Shown: positions 34,858 through 44,543 of the stretch, piece after piece
Numbering within the stretch: position 1 is the stretch's first letter
Layout: every line of letters begins with the position of its first letter
NCBI RefSeq assembly: GCF_021028955.1
Contig: NZ_JAIWPE010000014.1
Location: 23,764 to 87,763, forward strand
Length of the DNA: 64,000 nucleotides
Source of the DNA: Salipaludibacillus sp. CUR1
GTDB taxonomy: Bacteria; Bacillota; Bacilli; Bacillales; Salisediminibacteriaceae
Direction of reading: 5' to 3'
Position numbers and translations under genes: made by a program
Notes under the pieces: model-generated
Told to the model about the DNA's origin: nothing
Database searches by the model: none
Seen by the model: only the letters and a program-made list of their open reading frames with translations

Positions 34858-35144
34858 TTTAAAATGAGCAATTTCCTTTTTTAAAAACTGCACCTGTTAA
34901 AGCCATAAATTTTTTCTTATTAGAATAAGCGTTCTGGTTCACCGGGCCTCCAGTGGGAAAGTTGAGGGGGACCCGGATGGGCGTTTACCCTGGGAGGTTC
35001 ACAAACTGCCCTAATATAACTAAGGCATATACCGGCAGTTTAGGTAAATCAAATTCGTTCTAAATAGTGAAAGGAGGTGTCATGCACCTTTAATCGTAAG
35101 AAAATTCTTATAATTATTTTTAAAAAAAATAAGGAGGGGTTTAG
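34858..35144 (+). other. Intercistronic region with hairpins
   Basis: 287 bases between the second ATPase and the binding-protein gene. AAACTGCC at about 35001 can pair with GGCAGTTT at about 35035, and a GC-rich segment at 34938-35000 can form a further structure. No T tract follows, so this may be an RNA processing or stability element rather than a terminator. A separate promoter is possible but not obvious. Confidence 0.4.
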
Positions 35145-36860
35145 TTGAAAGTGAAAAAGAAAGTACTTGGTTTATCAACAGTCGTATTAGCTACGTCAAT
35201 ATTTGCGGTGGCCTGTGGCGGGGATGATAATCTTGAAGAAGCCATGCAGGAAGAGAGAAATGATGCTGAAGAAAATAATAACAATGCTGATGCTGGCGAA
35301 GAGGCTGATAACGACACTAACGAGAATGAGGGGAATGAGGAAGCCTCCGGTGAAGCACAGGATGGCGGAGATCTCACAATCGGGATTGTAAGTGACCCTG
35401 TTCAGTTCCTCCCGACCCACTCCTCCGATACGGCCAGTGGCGATATTGAAGATATTGTCTTCAACCAGCTTGTGAGAATTGATGAAGAGATTGAAATCCA
35501 GCCGGAACTTGCGGTGGATTGGGAAGAGTCTGAGGATGGGCTTACTTATACGTTTGAAATTCATGAAGGTGTCACCTTCCACGATGGAGAACCTTTAACA
35601 GCCGATGATGTGGCATTTACTTTCAACATCTTTATCGATGAAGATTACACAGGTCCTCGAGGCGGGTATTTCCGCGCCCTTGAAGAAGTGGAAGCTTTGG
35701 ATGAAACGACTGTGGAATTCCGTTTAAGCGAGCCGGATGCCCGTTTCCTTGGAAACCTGGGTTTCGGTATTATGCCTGAGCATATTTTAGGCGATGTGCC
35801 GGCAACAGAGCTTGAAGAACATGATTTCACGCGTGACCCGGTCGGTTCCGGTCCGTTTGAGTTTGATACTTGGGAAGACGGGCAGTATGTCCAGTTAACT
35901 GCTTATGAGGATTACTGGGAAGGAGCGCCTCATTTAGACCGCCTCACACTAAGCATCGTCGGTGACCAGAATGCGATGATGGCCCAGATTGAAGGCGGAG
36001 ATATTGAAATGGGTGTGGTTCCTGCGACAGATTTCTCTACAGCTGAGAGATGGGACGAAGAAGGCCTGGTGACACTAAGCTCAACTTTAGGTTACCAGTA
36101 CAACTATATGGGTTACAATACCCGTCTTGATATGTTCTCTGATAAGGAAACGCGTCAGGCACTGACTCACGCCATTGACCGCCAGACAATTATTGACCAG
36201 GTAGGCCAGGGACAGGGTGAAGTGGCTCACGGGCCGGTCAGTCCGTTAAGCTGGGCTTATCCGGATTCTATGCCTGAATTTGAATATGACCCTGACCTTG
36301 CCAGAGAGCTTCTTGAAGAAGCAGGCTGGGAAGAAGGCGGAGACGGTATCCTTGAGCGTGATGGCGAGCGGTTCTCCTTTACATTAAAAACGAACTCAGG
36401 TAACCAGATCCGGGAAGACATTGCTGTTATTATCCAGTCTATGCTGAATGAAGTAGGTGTGGAAGTGGATGTAGAGTATGTCGAGTGGGGGGCGTTCCTT
36501 GACCAGATCTACCCGCCGAACTGGGATTTCGATGCGATTATCCTTGGATGGGCTTTAGGAACTGATCCTGATCCACGTGCAATCTGGCATACCGAAGAAA
36601 TTGAACAAGGCCAGAACTATACAGGCTTCTCACGTGATGACGTGGATGAGCTTATCGACGAGAACGTCTTAATTGTTGACCAGGATGAGCGTGCAGAAGC
36701 GCTTCACGAGATCTTTGAGATTATCGCTGAAGAGCAGCCGTACACATTCCTGTACTATCCTAATGATTTAGTGGCTATCCCTACTAATCTTGAAGGATTT
36801 ATTCACCATCCGCGTCTATCATATTACAAGCCTCACGAGTGGTATTTCACCGCGGAATAG
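35145..36860 (+). CDS. Peptide-binding lipoprotein (SBP_bac_5; DppE/OppA-like)
   Basis: A 571-residue solute-binding protein. The lipobox FAVAC gives lipid-anchored Cys24. A linker of ~45 residues, very rich in Asp, Glu and Asn, separates the anchor from the binding domain (~72-571) with the family motifs EDGLTYTFEIHEGVTFHDGE (in part), GPFEFDTW, and LGWALGTDPDP. It captures peptides or nickel-like ligands for the ABC permeases downstream. TTG 35145 follows AAGGAGGGG. The acidic linker suggests life in salty medium. A strong hairpin lies after the gene. Confidence 0.9.
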   Translation: MKVKKKVLGLSTVVLATSIFAVACGGDDNLEEAMQEERNDAEENNNNADAGEEADNDTNENEGNEEASGEAQDGGDLTIGIVSDPVQFLPTHSSDTASGDIEDIVFNQLVRIDEEIEIQPELAVDWEESEDGLTYTFEIHEGVTFHDGEPLTADDVAFTFNIFIDEDYTGPRGGYFRALEEVEALDETTVEFRLSEPDARFLGNLGFGIMPEHILGDVPATELEEHDFTRDPVGSGPFEFDTWEDGQYVQLTAYEDYWEGAPHLDRLTLSIVGDQNAMMAQIEGGDIEMGVVPATDFSTAERWDEEGLVTLSSTLGYQYNYMGYNTRLDMFSDKETRQALTHAIDRQTIIDQVGQGQGEVAHGPVSPLSWAYPDSMPEFEYDPDLARELLEEAGWEEGGDGILERDGERFSFTLKTNSGNQIREDIAVIIQSMLNEVGVEVDVEYVEWGAFLDQIYPPNWDFDAIILGWALGTDPDPRAIWHTEEIEQGQNYTGFSRDDVDELIDENVLIVDQDERAEALHEIFEIIAEEQPYTFLYYPNDLVAIPTNLEGFIHHPRLSYYKPHEWYFTAE

Positions 36861-36886
36861 GTTGATAGCCAACGTTTTTGAGTGAG

Positions 36887-36937
36887 CAGACCAGGTCCAG
36901 AGGAAGCTGATCGCGCTTTCCTTTGGACCGCGGTCTG
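36887..36937 (+). other. Intercistronic stabilising hairpin
   Basis: CAGACCAGGTCCAGAGGAA pairs with TTTCCTTTGGACCGCGGTCTG, an imperfect ~17-bp stem. There is no T tract, so it is more likely a 3' stabiliser raising binding-protein mRNA over permease mRNA than a full terminator. Confidence 0.6.
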
Positions 36938-37018
36938 TTGATGTACATAAGAAAATGATTGACGGCGCTCTTCTCTTTTACAAGGGTATAAAAGAAGAGA
37001 CTGATAAGGAGGCTCCAC

Positions 37019-37969
37019 ATGCTTTCATACATCCTGCGGCGTATAATTATGGCTGTGCCAATTTTAATTGGTATATCTATCCTGACTTTTTCAGTGATGC
37101 ACCTTGCACCTGGAAGTCCTACTTCTATGCTTCTGGCTCCGGATATAGGGCCGGAAGTGAGGATTGCTTTTGAAGAAAGATACGGGCTTAATGATCCCAT
37201 CCCCGTTCAGTATGTGAAATGGATGGGGGCAATGATTCAGGGAGATATGGGTTATTCTCTCGTAAGGGTAGGTATGCCTGTCAGTGAAATGATCATGAAC
37301 AGACTGCCTAACACGCTCATATTAATGGGTGCATCGACCATTATTGCGATTGTTATTTCCATTCCATTAGGTATTATTTCTGCTAGAAGACAATACACGG
37401 TAACTGATTACAGTGTGACATTCGGTTCTTTTGTAGGGATTGCGACACCTAACTTCTGGATCGGCCTGCTGCTCATTATGTGGCTTTCCGTTAACCTGGG
37501 CTGGTTTCCATCCGGGGGTACACATACACTAAACGAGCCCTTCAGTATTCTTGACAGGCTTCATCATTTATTTCTTCCTGCTCTTGTTCTTGCTACAGCT
37601 GATATGGCCGGCTTAACGAGGTACAGCCGTTCGAGCATGCTTGAAGTCATCAGGCAGGATTATATGCGGACAGCCAGAGCGAAAGGATTTACAGAGAATA
37701 CGGTAATTTACAAGCATGGCCTTCGCAATGGACTGATCCCCATTATTACAATTTTCGGGCTGATGCTTCCATCATTTTTCGCCGGTTCGGTCGTAGTAGA
37801 GCGGATTTTCGCCTGGCCGGGGATTGGGGACCTGTTAATTACCTCAGTGTTCCAGCGTGATTATCCGGTGATTATGGGTATTACAATGATTTCTGCAGTC
37901 TTAGTGGTGCTCGGAAACCTGTTGGCGGACATTGCGTATGCCATATTTGACCCGAGAATTGAGTATTAA
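37019..37969 (+). CDS. Peptide ABC transporter permease (DppB/OppB-like)
   Basis: A 316-residue inner-membrane permease with six helices. The N-terminus [20 protein letters not shown], the [12 protein letters not shown] loop and the coupling-loop EAA motif [11 protein letters not shown] followed by HGLRNGLIP are OppB/DppB hallmarks. AAGGAGG precedes ATG 37019. It forms the channel with the next gene, 14 bases downstream. Confidence 0.92.
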   Translation: MLSYILRRIIMAVPILIGISILTFSVMHLAPGSPTSMLLAPDIGPEVRIAFEERYGLNDPIPVQYVKWMGAMIQGDMGYSLVRVGMPVSEMIMNRLPNTLILMGASTIIAIVISIPLGIISARRQYTVTDYSVTFGSFVGIATPNFWIGLLLIMWLSVNLGWFPSGGTHTLNEPFSILDRLHHLFLPALVLATADMAGLTRYSRSSMLEVIRQDYMRTARAKGFTENTVIYKHGLRNGLIPIITIFGLMLPSFFAGSVVVERIFAWPGIGDLLITSVFQRDYPVIMGITMISAVLVVLGNLLADIAYAIFDPRIEY

Positions 37970-37983
37970 GGAGGTGCGGTCAA

Positions 37984-38913
37984 ATGCAACAAGAACCAGT
38001 AAATATGCCATCATCGACGCCGCCGGAACCGGGGCCCAATGATCCAAAATTAAAAAAGAAACCTGACACATTAACTAAAATAATTCTTACTAAATTTTTC
38101 AGAAATAAACTGGCAGTCGCCGGTGGGATCGTTCTTTTTATTATTGTAACGATGGCCATCTTTGCTCCTTTGATTGCCCCTCAAAATCCAGGGGATGTTG
38201 AAATGGACCTGCTAAACCGTCTGGCACCTCCAAGTACCGAATTTATTATGGGAACGGATGATTTCGGGCGGGATATATTCAGCCGGGTTCTCTACGGAGC
38301 GCAGGTATCATTATTAGTAGGTTTCCTCGCTATGCTGGGAGGAGCAATTATAGGAACGGTAATGGGATCGCTGGCCGGATATTTTGGCGGGCGGGTCGAC
38401 GCTTTAATTATGCGTCTTGTAGACATTCTTATTTCTTTCCCGAACATTTTCCTGCTTATCCTGCTTATTGCCTTTTTCAGTCCGAGCGTAGGTTTGCTGA
38501 TCGTTTTCCTGGCTTCTCTCGGGTGGATGAGTACAGCTCGTTTAGTACGGGGGGAGTTCTTGAGCTTAAGGCAAAGGGAGTATGTATTAGCAGCAAAAAC
38601 GTTAGGAATGAAAACAAACAGAATTATCTTCCAGCATATTTTACCGAACGCCTTAGGGCCTATCATTGTAGCATCTACGTTAAGTGTCGGTAATTTGATC
38701 ATTGTTGAATCAGTTCTCAGTTTCCTTGGTTTAGGGGTTCAGCCGCCTACGCCGAGCTGGGGAAATATGCTTCAGTCAGCCCAGAATTATACAATTATGA
38801 GAGATGCCTGGTGGTATCCGGTATTTCCGGGGCTGATGATATTCATAACTGTCTTGTCGATTAACTTTGTCGGTGACGGGCTGAGGGATGCGTTTGATCC
38901 AAAAATGAGATAA
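37984..38913 (+). CDS. Peptide ABC transporter permease (DppC/OppC-like)
   Basis: A 309-residue permease. A Pro-rich cytosolic N-terminus (~35 residues) precedes [12 protein letters not shown], then the [20 protein letters not shown] motif (in part), EAA loop [16 protein letters not shown], and the C-terminal [14 protein letters not shown] and [11 protein letters not shown], all typical of OppC/DppC. AAGGAGGTG lies 7-9 bases before ATG. Last gene of the unit. Confidence 0.92.
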   Translation: MQQEPVNMPSSTPPEPGPNDPKLKKKPDTLTKIILTKFFRNKLAVAGGIVLFIIVTMAIFAPLIAPQNPGDVEMDLLNRLAPPSTEFIMGTDDFGRDIFSRVLYGAQVSLLVGFLAMLGGAIIGTVMGSLAGYFGGRVDALIMRLVDILISFPNIFLLILLIAFFSPSVGLLIVFLASLGWMSTARLVRGEFLSLRQREYVLAAKTLGMKTNRIIFQHILPNALGPIIVASTLSVGNLIIVESVLSFLGLGVQPPTPSWGNMLQSAQNYTIMRDAWWYPVFPGLMIFITVLSINFVGDGLRDAFDPKMR

Positions 38914-39002
38914 AGGGCTTTTTGGAACAAAGAATCCAGTAAAATTTCTAATTTAATTGGCAGCTGATGGATTCCCCTGGGCAAGTCTCCGCCTGGCGGC
39001 TA

Positions 39003-39045
39003 AAAAAGGCGTCCTGACAACCAGTCGTGTTGTTCGGATGCCTTT
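39003..39045 (+). terminator. Likely terminator of the peptide ABC operon
   Basis: AAAGGCGTCCTGACAAC / GTTGTTCGGATGCCTTT imperfect stem. The T tract is short, so confidence is moderate. Confidence 0.5.
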
Positions 39046-39209
39046 AACTATTCTGGGTTTTAGTCTCCTTTATTTGTCTGCTTTTTGTCCAAGCCTGGTT
39101 AAGACAATTTTAATGGGACAGCCGTTAGTTTTATAGAATCGTCTTATAGACTTTTCAGATAAAAATGATAAAATAATCATTAGAGGTCGTACATAAAGAA
39201 GGGATTCGA

Positions 39210-39842
39210 ATGAAGCTTTGGTTTAAAAAAATATCAGCTGTTTTAATTACGCTGCTGACACTTGGAATGTACATACCGCCGACTTATCTTGATGCAAACG
39301 CTGAAGGGGAAAAAGACGATTCGTTTCCTGCAGATGAAGAACTGCAGGGCGTTGATTCTGCCTTTTCTGAAATAGAAGAAATTGAAAGCGATTTAGACGG
39401 AATAGAGGATGACGATAGTACTGACATTGACGTCAGTGATCATTATGTTCAGATGTTTACAGAGCAAGCCAGGGAGCAGACGTTTAACAAACTCGGCCCC
39501 CGTATTGCAAATAAAGTGGAAGATGACTTTATGATGGATGTTTTTCCAAGCATGGAGGAAGTCATCAGTACGATCCTGGATGAGCTCGATGAAGACGAGT
39601 TTACCTACTTGGAAATAGAGGAACAGAAGGCCTCAGTTAAAGGTGAAAAGATTTTTAATATATATGATCACCAGGCTAAAGAAGATGTCGCGCGATTCCA
39701 TGTCCGCAGGGACCTGAAGCCGAAAGACGGTTACTGGTTTAACTTTCATTATCACCTGAGAGATGATAACTTCGAGGAACACCATGATCTCGGTAATATT
39801 TACTGGGATAAAAATACACCGCCGAAATGGATGTCTTCATGA
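39210..39842 (+). CDS. ypjP: YpjP-family protein
   Basis: A 210-residue exported or membrane-attached protein. The N-terminal hydrophobic segment (~8-25) may be a signal peptide. An acidic stretch at ~33-70 is rich in Asp and Glu. The C-terminal half contains EKIFNIYDH, RFHVRRDLKPKDGYWFNFHY (in part), HHDLGNIYWD and a NTPPKWMSS end. These blocks match B. subtilis YpjP closely. The function is unknown. GAAGGGATTCGA precedes ATG. It is monocistronic with a terminator. Confidence 0.88.
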   Translation: MKLWFKKISAVLITLLTLGMYIPPTYLDANAEGEKDDSFPADEELQGVDSAFSEIEEIESDLDGIEDDDSTDIDVSDHYVQMFTEQAREQTFNKLGPRIANKVEDDFMMDVFPSMEEVISTILDELDEDEFTYLEIEEQKASVKGEKIFNIYDHQAKEDVARFHVRRDLKPKDGYWFNFHYHLRDDNFEEHHDLGNIYWDKNTPPKWMSS

Positions 39843-39854
39843 AGAAGCAGATAT

Positions 39855-39885
39855 AAGAATGTGCAGCTTGGTGCACATTCTTTCT
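39855..39885 (+). terminator. Rho-independent terminator of ypjP
   Basis: AGAATGTGC / GCACATTCT stem with loop AGCTTGGT and a T-rich tail. Confidence 0.8.
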
Positions 39886-39986
39886 TTATACCTTGGCTCT
39901 GTTAAGGTTTAACGTTGATCATGAAAAGCGGCGGGACGCCAGCCGCACAGAAAACCGGGCAGACTGAAGGAACGGGGGGCTCTTCC

Positions 39987-42900
39987 TTGAAAAACATCTC
40001 TATCATCGTACTTATTCTGACTGTATTAACAGGAGCAATTCATTTCTTTCCTTCTAATATAAGCGCTGAATCTGTCGTTCTAAATGGAAGCCGGGGTGAA
40101 ATTGATTTAGCGCCTTACATAGAAGTACTCGAGGATAAGAACAATGAGTGGACGATAAACGATGTAGCAGAAGGAGAAATTTCAGAAAAGTTCGAACTCA
40201 ACCAGGGCGGCGCGCCCAGCTTTGGTTACACCTCATCCGTTTACTGGGTGAGGTTTCAGTTACATAATCAGTTTTCAGAGGATGAGTGGTATTTGAAACT
40301 GGATAATCCTACAATGGATTACACCTCTCTTTATCTATCTGAAAATGGGGAATTTGAAGCATGGGAAACGGGGGATCTTTATCCGTTCGGCCAAAGAGAA
40401 GTGACTAACAGGAATTTTATTTTCCCGCTCGATTTTTCCGAAGAAAATGACTATGTTATTTACATGCGGTTCCAGTCTGAAGGGGCGATGCAGCTTCCGT
40501 TAACAATGATGGACAGGGACTCTTTTTTATCCATCACCCAGCAGGATTATATTATTTTAGGGCTGCTTGCAGGACTGGCTTTTGTCATGGCTCTTTACAA
40601 CTTGTTTGTCTATTTTTCTTTACAGCATAAAAGTTATTTATTTTATGTTTTTTTTATAATAGTTAACTTATTAACCTTTTTATCGTTTTCCGGTCTCGCA
40701 TATCAGTTTATCTGGCCGGAAGCTGTCTGGTGGAACAACAGGTCCATTGTCTTTTTTATGGCAGTTTCAAATATCCTTGCTATTCTGTTTACAAACAGCT
40801 TTCTCGAGCCTGAGAAACTGGTGCCCAGAAGTGTTAAATGGTCTTTTGCTTTAATATTAATGAATTTATCCGTGCTGGTGGTATTAGTTTTTTCATACCC
40901 TTTAGCCCTCGACTTTGTCGTGCTTGCCACCGGAGTATCTGTCGGATTTATACTGACTGTTTCTTTAATAACCTTGAAAAATGGCTTTCGCCCTGCGCGT
41001 TTTTTCTCATTAGCCTGGTATATATTTATAGCTGGAGTAGTCGTTTCCATACTGACGGATGTTGGCATTCTTCCTTTTACATTTATGACTAAATATGCCT
41101 GGCAGATTACTACGTCTCTTGAACTGATTCTTCTTTCTTTCGCGCTGGCGGATAAGATTACGATCATGAGAAAGGAGAAGGACCAGGCTAAAAGGGAAGC
41201 GATTGAGAGCCAGCAGGAGATGCTTGAGCATTTAAAGAGAACGGATAAATTGAAAGATGAATTTCTTGCCGTGACCTCTCACGAACTGAGGACTCCGTTA
41301 AACGGCATAATAGGCATAGCTGAATCAATGAAAGATGGAGCAGCAGGAGAAATAAATGATTCTGCGAGAAAAAATCTGATGATGATTATTACAAGCGGAA
41401 AAAGGCTGGCCCATTTAATTAATGATATTATTGATTTTTCAAAGCTTAAAAACAATGATATGGATTTGCATATTAAAGAAGTGGATGTAAAAGAAACCGG
41501 GGACCTGGTGGTGAATATGTGCCATTCGCTTGTAAAAAATAAGCCGGTTGTTATTGAGAATCATCTAGAAAAAGGGCTTCCGGCTATTGCGGCTGATGAG
41601 AACAGGTTTCAGCAAGTCTTATACAACCTTATTGGTAATGCCATTAAATATACAGCGGAGGGGAAAGTTTCCGTAAACGCTTATGAGAAAAACGGGTTTG
41701 TGGAAATTGAAGTGGCTGATACCGGCCCTGGAATTGATAAAGAAGAATTAGAATCCATTTTCTACCCTTTTGAGCGCGGGGGCGCAAAAAGCGATGAACA
41801 TGATGAGGGCATGGGGATTGGGCTTAATATCAGTAAACGACTCGTAGAACTTCAAGGCGGAAGAATGAACGTCAGGTCCGGGAATGGAAGAGGTTCTGTC
41901 TTTACGTTCACTATCCCCCTCTATGGAGGACAGGAGAAAAGAACCGTTGTGGCGGGTACTGTCCACCCGCTCTCTTTTGAAAAGGAGGCCTTTTCATTTT
42001 TCAGCCAGCCGGAAACGCCAGGAAGTAAAAAAACAGGCAAGAAAATATTAGTAGCAGATGACGAGCCGGTGAACCTTCAAATACTTATTAACTATTTAAG
42101 CCTTGAGGGGTATGAAGTAAAAACAGCCTCCAGTGGCGAACAAGCCTTAAGGCTTCTGGAAGATGAGAAAGATTTTGACCTGGTTATTCTGGACATTATG
42201 ATGCCGAAGATTTCAGGCTATAAAGTTTGCCAGGATATAAGAAAAACCTATTCACTTACAGAACTGCCTGTTCTTATGCTGACAGCCAAAAATCAGCTGG
42301 AAGACAGACTGGCAGCTTTTGAAGCCGGTGCGAATGATTATCTCGTAAAGCCTTGTGATAAAAGAGAACTTCTGGCCAGAACTGAAACGTTTCTGCATTT
42401 AAGCCGCGCTGTAAAGGAAATAAAGGACCGGGCTGAAGAATTAAATAACATGAACCTGAAGTTAAAGGAAATGAACGATATTTTAGAAGAAAAAGTAGAA
42501 GACAGAACAAAAGAGTTAGCTTTAAAAAATAAAGAGATGAACAGCAAAAATGAAAAACTTATCAAACTGGAAGAAGCAAGAATCCAGCTTCTGTCAAATA
42601 TCTCCCATGAACTCGGGACACCAATTACATTTTTACAAAGTTACGTTCAGACAGTGAAAGAAGGAATAATTGATGCTAATAACCCTAAGTATCTGGAAAT
42701 CGTCCAAAACAAAGTGAAGCTTCTTGACCGGCTGATAAACGATCTCTTTGATTTAGTAAAATTTGAATCAGGGAAAATGAGCCTTAACATTGAGACTATT
42801 AACCTTAAAGACTGGCTGCAGCATATTCATGAGACGTTTATGTTAGATGTAGAAACTCACCGGCTGTCCTTTCCGCGTCCGGTAATAAAGAATGACAGGC

Positions 42901-43325
42901 TGGACACAGAAGGAGTTTTGTCTGTTGACGGAGAAAGAATGGAGCAGGTCTTTTATAATCTTATTAACAATGCGGTCAAGCACAGTTTGCCTGGCGGTAA
43001 AATTGAAATATCAGCCAGCATCTGTCCATATGATAAAAACGAAACAGCGAGTGAGTTTGACGGGAATGTCGTCATTGAGGTAAAAGACAATGGAACAGGC
43101 ATTGAGGAAGAAGCCCTTCCTTATATTTTCGAGAGGTTTTACAAGGGGGGCATTGCAGAAAACAGTGAAAGCGGCACTGGGCTTGGGCTCGCTATTACGA
43201 AGGAAATTATCGATTACCATAAAGGGGAAATATGGGTGACAAGTACAAAGAATGCTGGCACTTCTTTTTTCTTTTCACTTCCGCTGATTTTAAAGAGAGC
43301 AGATCAAAAGAATGTTCATCTGTAA
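39987..43325 (+). CDS. 7TMR-DISM hybrid histidine kinase with two kinase modules and an internal receiver
   Basis: A 1112-residue sensor. A signal-peptide-like helix (1-25) is followed by a 7TMR-DISM extracellular beta domain (~30-170; SVYWVRFQLHN, LKLDNPTMDYTSLYL), seven transmembrane helices (~185-395), a coiled linker, HisKA-1 with H432 in TSHELRTPLNG, HATPase-1 (NAIKYT, DTGPGI, GMGIGLNI), a receiver domain with D736 in LDIMMPKISGY, a long coiled coil, HisKA-2 with H874 in ISHELGTPI, and HATPase-2 (NAVKHS, DNGTGIEE, GTGLGLAI). The start TTG 39987 has GGGGGG nine bases upstream and places the signal peptide correctly; 39915 is in frame but adds a polar extension. Its cognate regulator follows 15 bases later. 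Ligands of DISM domains are usually sugars or similar small molecules. Confidence 0.92.
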   Translation: MKNISIIVLILTVLTGAIHFFPSNISAESVVLNGSRGEIDLAPYIEVLEDKNNEWTINDVAEGEISEKFELNQGGAPSFGYTSSVYWVRFQLHNQFSEDEWYLKLDNPTMDYTSLYLSENGEFEAWETGDLYPFGQREVTNRNFIFPLDFSEENDYVIYMRFQSEGAMQLPLTMMDRDSFLSITQQDYIILGLLAGLAFVMALYNLFVYFSLQHKSYLFYVFFIIVNLLTFLSFSGLAYQFIWPEAVWWNNRSIVFFMAVSNILAILFTNSFLEPEKLVPRSVKWSFALILMNLSVLVVLVFSYPLALDFVVLATGVSVGFILTVSLITLKNGFRPARFFSLAWYIFIAGVVVSILTDVGILPFTFMTKYAWQITTSLELILLSFALADKITIMRKEKDQAKREAIESQQEMLEHLKRTDKLKDEFLAVTSHELRTPLNGIIGIAESMKDGAAGEINDSARKNLMMIITSGKRLAHLINDIIDFSKLKNNDMDLHIKEVDVKETGDLVVNMCHSLVKNKPVVIENHLEKGLPAIAADENRFQQVLYNLIGNAIKYTAEGKVSVNAYEKNGFVEIEVADTGPGIDKEELESIFYPFERGGAKSDEHDEGMGIGLNISKRLVELQGGRMNVRSGNGRGSVFTFTIPLYGGQEKRTVVAGTVHPLSFEKEAFSFFSQPETPGSKKTGKKILVADDEPVNLQILINYLSLEGYEVKTASSGEQALRLLEDEKDFDLVILDIMMPKISGYKVCQDIRKTYSLTELPVLMLTAKNQLEDRLAAFEAGANDYLVKPCDKRELLARTETFLHLSRAVKEIKDRAEELNNMNLKLKEMNDILEEKVEDRTKELALKNKEMNSKNEKLIKLEEARIQLLSNISHELGTPITFLQSYVQTVKEGIIDANNPKYLEIVQNKVKLLDRLINDLFDLVKFESGKMSLNIETINLKDWLQHIHETFMLDVETHRLSFPRPVIKNDRLDTEGVLSVDGERMEQVFYNLINNAVKHSLPGGKIEISASICPYDKNETASEFDGNVVIEVKDNGTGIEEEALPYIFERFYKGGIAENSESGTGLGLAITKEIIDYHKGEIWVTSTKNAGTSFFFSLPLILKRADQKNVHL

Positions 43326-43340
43326 AAGGAGTGGTGAAAG

Positions 43341-44042
43341 ATGGCCGGGGATAAAATACTTATTGTTGAAGATGACGCAGATATCCGCGAATTGACCTCT
43401 TTATACCTGAAGAAGAAAGGCTTTGAAGTAATCACGGCGGAGAACGGGGCAGCAGCATTAAAGCTTGCGGAAACAGCCGATCCTCAGCTTATTTTATTAG
43501 ACGTGCTGCTCCCTGGAATGGAAGGGTTTGATATTTGCCGGGAAATAAGGAATAAAACGGACACCCCCATTATCTTTTTGAGCTGCAAGCGTTCTTCTTC
43601 AGACAAAATCAAAGGGTTAAACGCCGGGGGCGATGATTATATAACAAAGCCTTTTGATTTGGCTGAATTAGAGGCGCGGATCAGGGCGAATTTGCGGCGA
43701 AATGGTCCACTTTCATCCGGTGAGGAGAAAAAGAGCCGGTATTTAATGTGGGGAGAAGTAAAAGTGGATTTAAACAGTTTCGACGTGTTTGTTAAAGAAG
43801 AACGTGTCTCTTTATATGCAAAAGAGCTGCAATTATTATTATTTCTTATGAAACACCCGAATCAGGTCTTCAGTTCAGAACAGCTTTATAACCACATTTG
43901 GGGATTCGACCAATACGGCGATCTGAAAACAGTGTCTGTCCATATACGTAATCTCAGGAAGAAAATTGAAGAGAATCCTGCCAAGCCTGAGTATATCCAG
44001 ACAGTCCGGGGATTTGGTTATAAATTTAATAATAAAGCTTAA
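43341..44042 (+). CDS. OmpR-family response regulator, partner of the hybrid kinase
   Basis: A 233-residue regulator. The receiver has E10-D11-D12, phospho-acceptor D54 in LLDVLLPGMEGFD, and K103 in TKPFD. The Ser of FLSCKRSS replaces the usual Thr. The winged-helix domain (~130-230) shows LYNHIWGFDQYGDLKTVSVH in part and TVRGFGYKF. AAAAGGAGTGG precedes ATG. It lies 15 bases after the hybrid kinase, in one operon ended by the hairpin at 44061. Confidence 0.92.
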   Translation: MAGDKILIVEDDADIRELTSLYLKKKGFEVITAENGAAALKLAETADPQLILLDVLLPGMEGFDICREIRNKTDTPIIFLSCKRSSSDKIKGLNAGGDDYITKPFDLAELEARIRANLRRNGPLSSGEEKKSRYLMWGEVKVDLNSFDVFVKEERVSLYAKELQLLLFLMKHPNQVFSSEQLYNHIWGFDQYGDLKTVSVHIRNLRKKIEENPAKPEYIQTVRGFGYKFNNKA

Positions 44043-44060
44043 AAATGAGAGAAAAATTTA

Positions 44061-44088
44061 CGGAAAAAAGAACATTTTTCCTTTTTTT
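44061..44088 (+). terminator. Rho-independent terminator of the hybrid kinase operon
   Basis: GGAAAAAAGAACATTTTTCC followed by TTTTTTT, 20 bases after the regulator stop. The stem is A/T-rich. Confidence 0.65.
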
Positions 44089-44419
44089 AACTTGGATTTA
44101 ACCTATAAGAAGTATATTAGATGACAGAAAGAGTCGGTAAAGAAGCGTTTAAGGGTAAAAGTTTAAACTGAAAAAGGAGGGATAGGGGGCAACTGTAAGG
44201 ATAATTATCAGAATATTCTATTATGTTATTTATTTCAAAAAAGTGGTATGGCCGTTTAATTCACTTTTGAGAACAAGGGATTTAATCAGAAGGAAAGTTT
44301 AAGCAGCCGAAGCAGCCGGAAGTGATAATCTTAAACTTATTCTGTATGGGATGCAAACGGGCTTGCGTCCGACAGATAATGGACAGGAAGACAGGTCAGA
44401 AAGAACAACTTTTTACCTT
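44089..44419 (+). other. Promoter/leader region of the riboswitch transcript
   Basis: About 330 bases between the regulator terminator and the riboswitch. A strong AAAAAGGAGGG at 44171-44180 looks like a ribosome site but is not followed by a usable start codon. No protein gene is supported. The long frame running through from 44322 comes from the open riboswitch sequence. The promoter of the riboswitch RNA must lie here, but I cannot pin it. Confidence 0.45.
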
Positions 44420-44508
44420 CCTACTAGCTAAAGGCAAATCTGTTGAAAAGCAGGGACGCAAAGCTACGGGTCTAAGGGCAGGGAAACGCCTAAGATCGCC
44501 GGGCCGCC
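44420..44508 (+). promoter_or_regulatory. c-di-GMP-I (GEMM) riboswitch aptamer
   Basis: The core matches the GEMM-I consensus in order: AAGGCAAA, a stem CTGTT/AGCAG capped by a GAAA tetraloop, GGGACGCAAAGCTACGGG, TCTAAGGGC, then a second arm containing CCTAAG (tetraloop-receptor-like) and closing GCCGGGCCGCC. The GACGCAAAGC-YAC-GGGYCTAA block is diagnostic. Such RNAs bind cyclic di-GMP (a minority bind cGAMP). The aptamer ends ~20-35 bases before an AAAGGAGGT ribosome site. There is no T tract, so translational control of the SinI-like gene is more likely than termination control. Confidence 0.88.
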
Positions 44509-44543
44509 TATTAGGCATCTGTGGGAAAGGAGGTCTGGGGGAA

